A DNA stretch of 13,830 bases. It comes from an uncultured Peptostreptococcaceae bacterium (lineage in GTDB: Bacteria > Bacillota > Clostridia > Peptostreptococcales > Anaerovoracaceae). The stretch spans positions 1 through 13,830 of the forward strand of contig CAJUQR010000014.1 of the NCBI GenBank assembly GCA_910588185.1. The letters are read 5' to 3'. The notes below the pieces were generated by a model. It searched no databases. It was not told the DNA's origin and saw nothing but the letters and a program-made list of their open reading frames with translations. This document shows positions 6,676 to 13,327 of this stretch, in pieces. Position 1 is the stretch's first letter. Every line of letters starts with the position of its first letter. A program made the translations under genes and the position numbers.

Positions 6676-7818
6676 ATGGCACAAAAAAGCAACAAGACTG
6701 CCCTGGTTTTAAGCGGAGGAGGCTCACGAGGAGCATACGAAGCAGGCGTATGGCAGGCACTTTCAGAAATCGGTATAGAAATAGACATAGTTACAGGAGC
6801 TTCTGTAGGTTCCATCAATGGAGCTATGGTATGTCAAGGCGATCTTGACTCTACCATATCCCTGTGGAAAGAAATCGAAACTCACATGATTTTTGACGTC
6901 CCAAAAGGAAGCCAGCCTTTAGATTACGCAAAAGAAATCATCTTCAACAAAGGCGCTGGAACCTCCGGCCTAAAAGAACTTCTTACTCAATATATTGACG
7001 AAGATAAAATCAGAAAATCGCCAATAGACTATGGTTTGGTTGTAGTTGAACGCAGTGGTCTTAAGCCTCATTTTCTCTTTAAGGAAGACATTAAAGAAGG
7101 TCAAATCATAGATTATATAATGGCAAGTTCCTCTGTTTTCCCTGCCATACATGCCTATGAAATCGATGGCAAAGAATACATCGACGGAGGATATGCAGAT
7201 TTGCTCCCTATCAATATGGCATTATCAAAAGAAGCTGACAAAGTAATTGCAGTTAAACTTGATGCTCTTGGAATAATAAACAACGAATCTATCAAAAAAG
7301 CTCCTAATTTAACAATCATAGAATCTAAATGGAATCTGGGTAATACTCTTATATTTGATGTTAAAAATTCAAAAAGAATTATGCGCCTAGGTTATCTTGA
7401 CACTATGAAAACCTTTGATATTTTAACAGGCGAATATTATACATTTGCAAAAGGCGCCTTCAATAAAACTGACACCAAAATGGCAGACGCATGCGCACAT
7501 GTTTTTGACATGGATCCTGCATTTATATATACAGAAGATACCTTTATAACAAAGCTTAAAGATGTCGCCCCAAAGGCAAGAGAAGAACTTTCAGAGGCTC
7601 TCTCCTCATTTAAAAAATCTAAGCTAAAAATCATAGGCGCTGCAGAGCTTATTAAAGATTTAAAAAATATTTCAAATTCTCAGTTGATATGCTTTATTAT
7701 AGCTGAAAATCTTAAAGAAAAAGGCGCTGAAAGCATTTTTCTAAATCGCAGCATGGTCAGACTTTTTTCAGAACAAATACTCGCTGCAAGATTTTTAGTT
7801 AAATATAATATTATATGA
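6676..7818 (+). CDS. Patatin-like phospholipase
   Basis: A 380-residue patatin-family serine lipid acyl hydrolase using a Ser-Asp dyad. The oxyanion-hole loop GGGSRGAYEAG is at 14-24, the nucleophile S43 is in GASVGS (41-46), and the catalytic Asp is D170 in DGGYADLLP (170-178), so it should be active. The patatin fold takes roughly residues 7-200. The remaining ~180 residues form a charged C-terminal region that I cannot assign. No signal peptide or clear membrane segment is visible, so a cytoplasmic or peripheral-membrane location is expected. GGAGA lies about 6 nt before the ATG. It is a single-gene unit with repeats upstream and a long noncoding stretch downstream. The true lipid substrate is not predictable from the sequence. 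Confidence 0.9.
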   Translation: MAQKSNKTALVLSGGGSRGAYEAGVWQALSEIGIEIDIVTGASVGSINGAMVCQGDLDSTISLWKEIETHMIFDVPKGSQPLDYAKEIIFNKGAGTSGLKELLTQYIDEDKIRKSPIDYGLVVVERSGLKPHFLFKEDIKEGQIIDYIMASSSVFPAIHAYEIDGKEYIDGGYADLLPINMALSKEADKVIAVKLDALGIINNESIKKAPNLTIIESKWNLGNTLIFDVKNSKRIMRLGYLDTMKTFDILTGEYYTFAKGAFNKTDTKMADACAHVFDMDPAFIYTEDTFITKLKDVAPKAREELSEALSSFKKSKLKIIGAAELIKDLKNISNSQLICFIIAENLKEKGAESIFLNRSMVRLFSEQILAARFLVKYNII

Positions 7819-8115
7819 TAATTGAGCCGGTCTAAGCAGAAACTTTAATAGTGTTTAGGTCATACATCGTCATACAAAATTAAAACAATCGTATGACGAT
7901 ACCCTACTTTTTTATTTAAAATTTGTGTTTCTGTATGACTTTTGCAAAGGGAATATATGAAAAACATCGGTTTATTTAGTGCTAAAAGGTATAAAAACCA
8001 TAACAAATAGTCAATAACGTTAAAATATGTATGAATTAAATCATACATATTTCATTGTGTAGACAAAAGAAACATGATTTAACGTAAAGTTAAGCCTTCC
8101 TTTATTTATAATAAT

Positions 8116-8139
8116 CCACCGGCATAGCCGGTGGTTTTT
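8116..8139 (+). terminator. Intrinsic terminator, plus strand
   Basis: CCACCGGC (8116-8123) and GCCGGTGG (8127-8134) form a perfect GC-rich 8 bp stem with an ATA loop, followed by TTTTTC. It lies almost 300 nt after the patatin stop codon, so it ends either a long patatin transcript or an independent small RNA. Confidence 0.88.
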
Positions 8140-8148
8140 CTTTATAAC

Positions 8149-8178
8149 AAAAAACATGCCCCATCATGGGACATGTTT
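8149..8178 (-). terminator. Intrinsic terminator for the ECF S-component gene
   Basis: AAACATG (8152-8158) pairs with CATGTTT (8172-8178). A C-A mismatch and a CCC/GGG inner stem (8160-8162/8168-8170) follow. On the minus strand the stem is followed by a run of six T. It starts 25 nt beyond the end of the S-component gene. Confidence 0.85.
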
Positions 8179-8203
8179 AAACTATAAACAAACGCTGTTT
8201 TAA

Positions 8204-8767
8204 TCATCTCATTTCATCAAGTCTATATGCAAAGTATCTTTTGGCTGGAGTTTTATACAAAGCCATAGCCAAGATAGTTGCAAGCACCAATCCAACAGCA
8301 AATTGTATTATGTTAAACGGCGCTCCTAAGAAACCCGAAATCATGTTTCCCGCAAGTGCTCCATCCACAATAGCATATCCTATAACCATTTCTATCCCTG
8401 CCAAAATCATTCCTGCAATCTCAATTAAAGGAACCGAGCCTATCTTTGCATTATGGTTCTCTTTTTTTATACATACCTCTATAAACGCACCCATTATTAT
8501 CGCCATCAATGCTTTTATTAGCAACGTCCAAGGTGCATATGCCGCATATCCTCCCAAAACATCAGCAAGAGCTGAACCTAATCCTGCCGCCAGCGCCCCT
8601 CCTTTTTTACCCAGCAGCAAAACAGAAAGAAATATCATCGCATCCCCGAGATGAATATATCCTTGTGTAAAAGGACTGGGTATTCTTATACTCAGCGTAG
8701 CTATCATAACTAGGCATATCATTAATGCTATCATAACTAATCTATTTGTTTTTTCTGTTCTTGTCAT
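8204..8767 (-). CDS. ECF transporter S component (vitamin-type substrate binder)
   Basis: A 187-residue hydrophobic protein with about five to six membrane segments, matching the size and pattern of energy-coupling-factor S components, which capture a vitamin and dock onto a shared EcfA-EcfT module. The segment GYIHLGDAMIFLSVLLLGKKGGALAAG (about 36-62), then ADVLGGYAAYAPWTLLIKALMAIIMG (68-93), is typical of this family. No ATPase or EcfT gene is adjacent, so it would use a group II shared module encoded elsewhere. It is transcribed divergently from a MocR regulator. MocR proteins such as PdxR often control vitamin B6 genes, so a B6-type substrate is a reasonable inference only. AAGGGGA precedes the ATG, and a candidate TTTCAA-17-TATTAT promoter lies at 8809-8837. 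No riboswitch fits in the short leader. Confidence 0.8.
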   Translation of the reverse strand: MTRTEKTNRLVMIALMICLVMIATLSIRIPSPFTQGYIHLGDAMIFLSVLLLGKKGGALAAGLGSALADVLGGYAAYAPWTLLIKALMAIIMGAFIEVCIKKENHNAKIGSVPLIEIAGMILAGIEMVIGYAIVDGALAGNMISGFLGAPFNIIQFAVGLVLATILAMALYKTPAKRYFAYRLDEMR

Positions 8768-8808
8768 ATATAAAATCCCCTTACTTGCCTTTTTTTACTA
8801 TTAATATT

Positions 8809-8837
8809 ATAATACTATGTAAATGTAATTATTGAAA
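8809..8837 (-). promoter_or_regulatory. Candidate promoter of the ECF S component
   Basis: The minus strand reads TTTCAA (8832-8837), 17 bp, TATTAT (8809-8814). The -35 hexamer is TTGAAA on the plus strand and could also serve the divergent MocR gene, so the two transcription units may share one control point. The region is very AT-rich, so chance matches are possible. Confidence 0.4.
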
Positions 8838-8856
8838 CACTCAAATATATTTATTT

Positions 8857-8945
8857 TTATATATACAGTTTAAGGAGATAATAAAAATGAAACCTATAAT
8901 TACAGAATTGAATAACAGTTTATCTGCCCCGTTATATATACAGTT
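8857..8945 (+). repeat. Perfect 14 bp direct repeats flanking the MocR start
   Basis: TTATATATACAGTT occurs at 8857-8870 and again at 8932-8945, exactly 75 bp apart. A partial copy, ACAGTTTA, lies between at 8915-8922, so the shared ACAGTT cores begin at 8865, 8915 and 8940 (50 and 25 bp apart). MocR regulators commonly bind direct repeats, so these are candidate autoregulatory operators, two of them inside the coding region. Confidence 0.4.
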
Positions 8946-10287
8946 ATATGAAAACATCAAAAATAGTATAGTTGCCGGTGAAATTCAACAGGGCGAAAAA
9001 TTACCTTCTCTTAGGTCTATATCTCAAAATTTTGAAATAAGCATAACTACCGCACAGCTGGCTTATAATCAGCTTCTAGTCGAAGGATACATAGTAAGCA
9101 AGCCTCAGTCAGGATATTATGCAGCTCAAGGCGTTTACGGAAACAAAATTGTTTCAGAACCAGCCAAACACAGTAATATGGAAAATGACAAATCCTATCA
9201 TGAAAAATACCCTTATATCTATGATCCTAACTGCTTTGACTTTAATAAATGGAAAAAATGCAGTTCAACTGTTTTTAACGAATATCATGATCAACTTCTG
9301 TACGAAAGTAATCCTCAAGGGGAATACTCTCTAAGATTTGAAATATCAAAATACCTCTATTCCTCACGAGGTGTTAAATGCACTCCCGAGCAAATAGTCA
9401 TAGGCGCCGGCACGCAGCAAATTACAAGTCATCTATGTCGTATCTTATCCAAAATCGGCGTTAATCATGTTTCTCTTGAAAGTCCAGGCTATCTGCCTGT
9501 ACAAAGTATGTTTCAAGACAGCGGCTTTGCTATTTCCCACATCCCCGTTCATAAAGACGGAATAGAAATTTCCAAATTGCCGGTTAACATACCTTCAGCA
9601 GTGTATATAAGTCCATCCAACCAGTTTCCTACAGGTGCAGTTATGCCTGCAGGAAGAAGATATCAACTTTTAGAATGGGCAATGTCCAATAACAGCATAA
9701 TAATTGAAGATGACTATGACAGCGAATTAAGATACTTTGGCAAACCAGTACCTGCATTGCAAAGCCTAGACACAAATAACAATGTAGTTTACTTAGGTTC
9801 TTTTTCTTCTACCCTTTTTGCCGCTATAAAGATATCATATATGGTGCTTCCTGATTCTTTAACAAAAATATTCAGCCAGATAAAAAGTCAATATACTCAA
9901 ACGTGTTCTAAAGCAGAACAGCTAACTTTAGCCCTGTTCATGGAAAAAGGCTTCTATTACACAGGTATACGAAAGCTCAGAAATTTGTATTCTCAAAAGC
10001 TTCAGCATGTCACCCAGTCGTTTTCACGTTACTGCGGTCAGAATATAAAAGCCACCAACACACAATCCGGTATCAACATAATTATACGGGTTCACTCTTC
10101 AAAGCCAGCTGATGAACTTTGCTTACTTGCAAAATCCATCGGACTCCAAATGGTTCCTGTAGCGGATATCTCAGATCAAGATACCAGTTCTCTGATATTC
10201 TATTATAATCAACTTCCGTTGCCTGAGATAGATAATCTAATCAAGAATCTTTCAAAAATATGGGATATAAAAAACGAAAAAATGTAG
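8887..10287 (+). CDS. MocR/GabR-family regulator (GntR HTH + aminotransferase fold), PLP lysine absent
   Basis: A 466-residue regulator with an N-terminal GntR-type winged helix (about 10-78; EKLPSLRSISQNFEISITTAQLAYNQL) joined to a class I aminotransferase-like effector domain (about 110-460). The domain keeps the family marks NPQGEYSLR (142-150), ISPSNQFPTG (241-250) and EDDYDSELRY (274-283). At the usual PLP-binding site, where GabR has GTFSKSL, this protein reads GSFSSTLFAAIKISYM: Ser308 replaces the Schiff-base lysine and K315 occupies the usual Arg position. It therefore should not bind PLP as an internal aldimine, and may sense another ligand or bind PLP noncovalently. AAGGAGATAAT precedes the ATG. 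The divergent ECF S-component gene 119 bp away is the obvious target, along with its own promoter. Confidence 0.9.
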   Translation: MKPIITELNNSLSAPLYIQLYENIKNSIVAGEIQQGEKLPSLRSISQNFEISITTAQLAYNQLLVEGYIVSKPQSGYYAAQGVYGNKIVSEPAKHSNMENDKSYHEKYPYIYDPNCFDFNKWKKCSSTVFNEYHDQLLYESNPQGEYSLRFEISKYLYSSRGVKCTPEQIVIGAGTQQITSHLCRILSKIGVNHVSLESPGYLPVQSMFQDSGFAISHIPVHKDGIEISKLPVNIPSAVYISPSNQFPTGAVMPAGRRYQLLEWAMSNNSIIIEDDYDSELRYFGKPVPALQSLDTNNNVVYLGSFSSTLFAAIKISYMVLPDSLTKIFSQIKSQYTQTCSKAEQLTLALFMEKGFYYTGIRKLRNLYSQKLQHVTQSFSRYCGQNIKATNTQSGINIIIRVHSSKPADELCLLAKSIGLQMVPVADISDQDTSSLIFYYNQLPLPEIDNLIKNLSKIWDIKNEKM

Positions 10288-10310
10288 GCATTATTTTACC
10301 TACATTTTTT
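10277..10310. terminator. Bidirectional terminator containing both convergent stop codons
   Basis: AAAAAATGTAGG (10277-10288) and CCTACATTTTTT (10299-10310) form a perfect 12 bp stem with a 10 nt loop, usable in either direction. The TAG of the MocR gene (10285-10287) and the TAG of apbE (10300-10302 on the minus strand) each lie within an arm, so only 12 nt separate the two genes. Confidence 0.85.
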
Positions 10311-11382
10311 GTTCAAAGTTTTCTACATTTATAGCCGTTACTTCTCCATCACTATCTACGAGAATAGCCCCAACATCTTTTGTTTTTTCTATCAGGCTTA
10401 CAGCTTTCTCTTTGCCTAGTGCAAGACAAGTGGTGCTAAGTCCATCACAATCTGCGGACGCACCTCTTTCACCTACTATAGTCACAGCAAGCAAATCTGT
10501 TTCCACAGGATAACCGGTATCAGGATTTAAAACATGATGATAGCGAACTCCATCTATTTCAAAATATCTTTCATATGTCCCGGATGTAACTATAGTCTTA
10601 TTGCTACACAAAATCGTTCCAAGCAACCCGCCTCTATCAGAAACCGGTGAAGCAACTCCAATAGAAAAGTCCACGCCCTCACCGTCTTTTATACTGCTTC
10701 CCTTTTGTCCTATAACCACGATATTGCCGCCAAGGTCAACTACAGCGCTGGTTACTCCGTTTAACTCAAGATATTCTGCGACCTTGTCAGCTATATATCC
10801 TTTGGCTATTCCTCCAAGGTCTATGTTCGCATCAGAATCTTTCAGCCTTACTTTGTTTCCTTCTATTTCTATGTTATTGTAATCCACATGCTTTGCCGCT
10901 TCACTTAAAAGATTTTTATCAGGCAATTCTCCTGTTTTTTCTCCGTCTTCATCTTCTTTATGAAAATCCCATAGGTCTGTTACATCTCCTATAGTTATAT
11001 CAAAAGCCCCGTTTGACACATTGCCATATTCAATACCCTTTTTAATGGTCTCAGCAGTAATTTGATTTACATCAACCCATTTGCCATCTGCATTATTTAT
11101 ATTGTAAATATCACTGCCAACTACAGTTTTGCTTAATATCTTTTCATACTCATCACAAAGTTTAAAAGCATCGGTCATTAAATGAAAAGCCTCTTTTTCA
11201 AGCTCTTCTTCCGATTTATTTTGTGTATCATCCATAGAATATATGGTTATGGTACATACTGTGTCAAGATGAAAACTGGTTTTGCTTACGCCTTGATTAT
11301 TATTTGGGACTTTGGCATTGCAAGCAAGCTGTGGTATAATAAGTGCAATCATCAAAAACAATATCGAAAAAATTTTTTTCAT
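10300..11382 (-). CDS. apbE: FAD:protein FMN transferase ApbE, lipoprotein
   Basis: A 360-residue flavinyltransferase that cleaves FAD and attaches FMN through a phosphoester to Ser/Thr of extracytoplasmic redox proteins (RnfG/NqrC or FMN-bind domains). Residues 1-20 are a signal peptide and C21 (PQLAC) the probable lipid site, although Gln at -3 is unusual. Family motifs are HLDTVCTITIY (38-48), DLGGIAKGY (188-196), HHVLNPDTGYP (282-292) and SADCDGLSTT (309-318; metal-site D313). I choose the ATG ending at 11382, with AAAGG upstream. A TTG further upstream would add only six residues. Its promoter must lie within the divergent gene, where TTCCAA-16-TATAAA at 11445-11472 is a weak candidate. 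The next-door NusG-II and Gx genes make this resemble the fmnB part of a flavin-based electron-export locus. No FMN-bind target is encoded in the window. Confidence 0.93.
   Translation of the reverse strand: MKKIFSILFLMIALIIPQLACNAKVPNNNQGVSKTSFHLDTVCTITIYSMDDTQNKSEEELEKEAFHLMTDAFKLCDEYEKILSKTVVGSDIYNINNADGKWVDVNQITAETIKKGIEYGNVSNGAFDITIGDVTDLWDFHKEDEDGEKTGELPDKNLLSEAAKHVDYNNIEIEGNKVRLKDSDANIDLGGIAKGYIADKVAEYLELNGVTSAVVDLGGNIVVIGQKGSSIKDGEGVDFSIGVASPVSDRGGLLGTILCSNKTIVTSGTYERYFEIDGVRYHHVLNPDTGYPVETDLLAVTIVGERGASADCDGLSTTCLALGKEKAVSLIEKTKDVGAILVDSDGEVTAINVENFEQKM
11312..11340 (+). promoter_or_regulatory. Promoter of the NusG-II/Gx/EFR1 operon, inside apbE
   Basis: TTGGCA (11312-11317), a 17 bp spacer, then TATAAT (11335-11340) preceded by TGG, an extended -10. 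It lies on the opposite strand to the apbE codons for the signal peptide and lipobox. Transcription would start near 11347, giving a leader of about 68 nt that is antisense to the apbE translation start. Confidence 0.75.
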
Positions 11383-11414
11383 ATAATGTGTACCTTTCAA
11401 AATTGGAGTATCTT

Positions 11415-11783
11415 ATGATTAAAAAAGCGGATATCACTCTTTTCTTTATAATTTTAATAATAGGTCTTGGAATCTCTTACTTCACATTGACCGGAAGTCA
11501 AAGCGGTGATAAAGTAAAAATTTCCGCTGATGGCAGTGTCTATGGTATATATGACCTTAACGAAGATAAAGAAATAAAAATAGCTCAAAACGGCCACCTA
11601 AATTATATTATCATAAAAGGCGGCTGTGTTTCAATGGCTTCTTCTGATTGCAAAAATCAGGTTTGCGTTCATGCAGGCGCAATTTCGGAAACAAAAGACT
11701 CAATAGCCTGTCTTCCTAACAAAGTCTTAATCGAAATTGAGTCAGATTCCAAAGGGGGTGATATTGATGTCATCACCGGCTAA
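11415..11783 (+). CDS. NusG domain II-containing membrane-anchored protein (EetA-like)
   Basis: A 122-residue protein with one N-terminal membrane helix (about 6-25) and an extracytoplasmic NusG-domain-II-type beta domain (about 34-110). Conserved cysteines are C71, C79, C84 and C99, in GGCVSMASSDCKNQVC and SIACLPNKVLIEI, the family signature. Despite the name it is not the transcription factor NusG: the RNA-polymerase-binding domain is missing and the protein is membrane-anchored. In Listeria and lactobacilli, proteins of this type are, as I recall, called EetA and act in flavin-based extracellular electron transfer, with unproven chemistry. GGAG lies 8 nt before the ATG; a GTG at 11343 is less likely. 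Only 32 bp separate its start from the apbE start on the other strand. It overlaps the next gene by 17 nt. Confidence 0.85.
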   Translation: MIKKADITLFFIILIIGLGISYFTLTGSQSGDKVKISADGSVYGIYDLNEDKEIKIAQNGHLNYIIIKGGCVSMASSDCKNQVCVHAGAISETKDSIACLPNKVLIEIESDSKGGDIDVITG

Positions 11784-12297
11784 GTCAGATAACAGATATG
11801 CACTTAAGACTAAAAGGCTGGCTTTAAGCGCAATCTTTGCCGCATTAGCTATGATATTTTCGTACATTGAAGCCCTTTTGCCACTGCCTGTTCCGATTCC
11901 GGGAATCAAACTTGGCCTTGCAAATCTGATTATAGTAATAGCTATCTACAGATTAGGCTTTAAATATGCTTTTATAATTAACTGCATTAGAATTTTTGCT
12001 GCCGGACTTCTCTTCACAGGAGTTTTTGGAGTAATCTACTCTTTTGCAGGCGGCATATTGAGTATAACTGTTATGTACTTGTTATATAGAACCAATATCT
12101 TCAGTATAATTGGCGTCAGCATGGCAGGCGGAGTTGCTCATAACCTGGGACAACTGATAACCGCATGCATAATAATGTCCAATATAAAACTGATGTCATA
12201 TTTTGCAGTTCTTTTATTTTCAGGTATGATAAGCGGAATCTTAATAGGTTTTGCTGCAAGCTTGATAGATAATAAAATTCCTCATTTAAAGGTGTAA
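11767..12297 (+). CDS. Gx transporter family / HepS component I-like membrane protein (EetB-like)
   Basis: A 176-residue integral membrane protein with about five to six helices, similar to the family labelled heptaprenyl diphosphate synthase component I or Gx transporter (PF07456). Family features are LSAIFAALAMIFSYIEALLP (19-38), PGIKLGLANLII (45-56) and AGGVAHNLGQL (about 124-134). The overall shape resembles ECF S components, so small-molecule transport is more plausible than prenyl synthesis. Paired with a NusG-II protein and ApbE it matches the eetA-eetB arrangement, as I recall it. I place the start at the ATG at 11767, preceded by GGGGGTGAT, a near-perfect ribosome binding site. It begins inside the end of the previous gene. 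The following ATG is 2 nt after its stop, so the three genes form one operon. Confidence 0.85.
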   Translation: MSSPAKSDNRYALKTKRLALSAIFAALAMIFSYIEALLPLPVPIPGIKLGLANLIIVIAIYRLGFKYAFIINCIRIFAAGLLFTGVFGVIYSFAGGILSITVMYLLYRTNIFSIIGVSMAGGVAHNLGQLITACIIMSNIKLMSYFAVLLFSGMISGILIGFAASLIDNKIPHLKV

Positions 12298-12299
12298 TT

Positions 12300-13115
12300 A
12301 TGAAAAAAATATGGAAAATTTATTTCAGTCCCGTAGGAACTACTCAAACAGCAGTTTCAGCCATATCAGAAGCTTTGAGAACAAAATTCAGCTTGCCCAT
12401 GGAAGAATACGATTTTACTCTTCCCATAATGAGACAAAACTTTCCCAAGATTTCCGCAGAAGACATTGTAGTGTTTGCCGTGCCTACTTATGCAGGCAGA
12501 GTACCAAACGTGCTCCTAAAATACTTAGATACAATTGAAGGAAATGGCGCGCTTGCCGTGGCTATGGTAACTTTCGGAAACCGTAATTTCGATAATTCTC
12601 TTATAGAACTTAGAGATATCTTAAACCGTCATAGTTTTCATACAATTGCAGCTTGTGCTGTAAGCTGCCAACATTCTTTTTCTCATGTTTTGGGAAAAGG
12701 ACGTCCCAATTCTAAGGATTTGGCTCAGTTACAGAATTTTTCTGCACAAATATATGATAAACTTTGCACTGGAGTGCCCACGGGGTCAATTATTGAACTC
12801 CCAGGCAACGCTGATAGTTACGGCGGCTATTATAAACCGCAAGACAGAAATGAAACTCACATAGATATAAGAAAGGTTACTCCCAAAGTATCAGACGCTT
12901 GTACACACTGTGGTTTGTGTGCATATGTGTGTCCTATGGGCTCCATTTGTGCCGATGATATTAGTCAAATGCAAGGTATCTGTATAAAATGTAATGCCTG
13001 CTACAAAAAATGCCCTGTTTCCGCACGCTACTTTGACGATCCCGGTTATATTTATCATAAAGAAGAGCTTGAAGCAATGTATCAGAGAAGAGCTGAAAAT
13101 AGTTTTTTCATATGA
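12300..13115 (+). CDS. EFR1-family flavodoxin/ferredoxin fusion protein
   Basis: A 271-residue soluble electron carrier of the EFR1 type. Residues about 5-155 form a flavodoxin-like domain with the FMN phosphate loop FSPVGTTQTA (9-18) and the segment AVPTYAGRVP (60-69). The C-terminus holds two [4Fe-4S] motifs, CTHCGLCAYVCP (C201, C204, C207, C211) and CIKCNACYKKCP (C228, C231, C234, C238), all intact. Such proteins pass low-potential electrons between an FMN and clusters; partners are usually unknown. The ATG is 2 nt after the Gx gene stop, and AAAGGTG overlaps the end of that gene, so it belongs to the same operon. In this setting it could deliver cytoplasmic electrons to the membrane module, but that is inference. 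The stop lies within the palindrome TTTTCATATGAAAA (13105-13118). Confidence 0.92.
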   Translation: MKKIWKIYFSPVGTTQTAVSAISEALRTKFSLPMEEYDFTLPIMRQNFPKISAEDIVVFAVPTYAGRVPNVLLKYLDTIEGNGALAVAMVTFGNRNFDNSLIELRDILNRHSFHTIAACAVSCQHSFSHVLGKGRPNSKDLAQLQNFSAQIYDKLCTGVPTGSIIELPGNADSYGGYYKPQDRNETHIDIRKVTPKVSDACTHCGLCAYVCPMGSICADDISQMQGICIKCNACYKKCPVSARYFDDPGYIYHKEELEAMYQRRAENSFFI

Positions 13116-13128
13116 AAAGACAGGTGCT

Positions 13129-13300
13129 TTGACAAAACTTATCGAAGTCAATGCAAAAATCCAACAAAACAACAAAAATGTTGTAAAAACAGATATTAAA
13201 AGATTATTTTTGTCAAAATTGCTATAACATCAAACATAAAAGTGTACTAAAAAAGAGGTTTCGTTGACAAAAAACTTGATTTATCAGCATTTTTGTCAAC
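13129..13300 (+). repeat. 172 bp quasi-palindromic noncoding element, copy B
   Basis: It runs from TTTGACAAAACTT at its left end to TTTTTGTCAAC at 13290-13300, and is exactly as long as copy A. GTTGAC-type motifs start at 13129, 13147, 13212, 13263 and 13295, in the same order and orientation as in reverse-complemented copy A. The flank GCCCTCTCATATC (13301-13313) also matches copy A's flank. It begins right after the EFR1 gene and fills the gap before the convergent LRR gene. Confidence 0.75.
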
Positions 13301-13307
13301 GCCCTCT
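13249..13307 (-). terminator. Terminator for the LRR gene, formed by the element end
   Basis: AGAGG plus GTTGACAAAAA (13254-13273) pairs with TTTTTGTCAAC plus CCTCT (13290-13307). On the minus strand the stem is followed by a run of T. It lies 20 nt beyond the LRR gene stop, so the right end of the repeat element appears to serve as its terminator. Confidence 0.6.
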
Positions 13308-13327
13308 CATATCACTAAATCTATAAC

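Larger units (their letters stand above)
7819..8203. other. 385 bp gene-free region with inverted repeats and terminators
   Basis: No convincing gene lies here. It has two perfect 10 bp inverted repeats, ATCGTCATAC/GTATGACGAT (7866-7875/7891-7900) and ATATGTATGA/TCATACATAT (8025-8034/8041-8050). The core GTATGA or its complement occurs six times, beginning at about 7859, 7869, 7891, 7933, 8029 and 8041. Two intrinsic terminators close the region. It could be a long 3' UTR of the patatin transcript, a small RNA locus ending at the 8116 terminator, or remnants of an element. The sequence does not decide. Confidence 0.6.

Noticed and set aside
8204..8767. Riboflavin S component (RibU/FmnA) serving the electron-export module
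   Set aside because: The sequence does not look like RibU to me, and the gene is paired with a MocR regulator about 2.5 kb from the redox operon.
11415..11783. Transcription factor NusG
   Set aside because: Only a domain-II-like fold with four cysteines and a membrane anchor is present; the RNA-polymerase-binding domain is absent.
11767..12297. Heptaprenyl diphosphate synthase subunit
   Set aside because: The family carries that label by history, but the protein is an integral membrane protein with no visible prenyltransferase aspartate-rich motifs and no partner catalytic subunit nearby.
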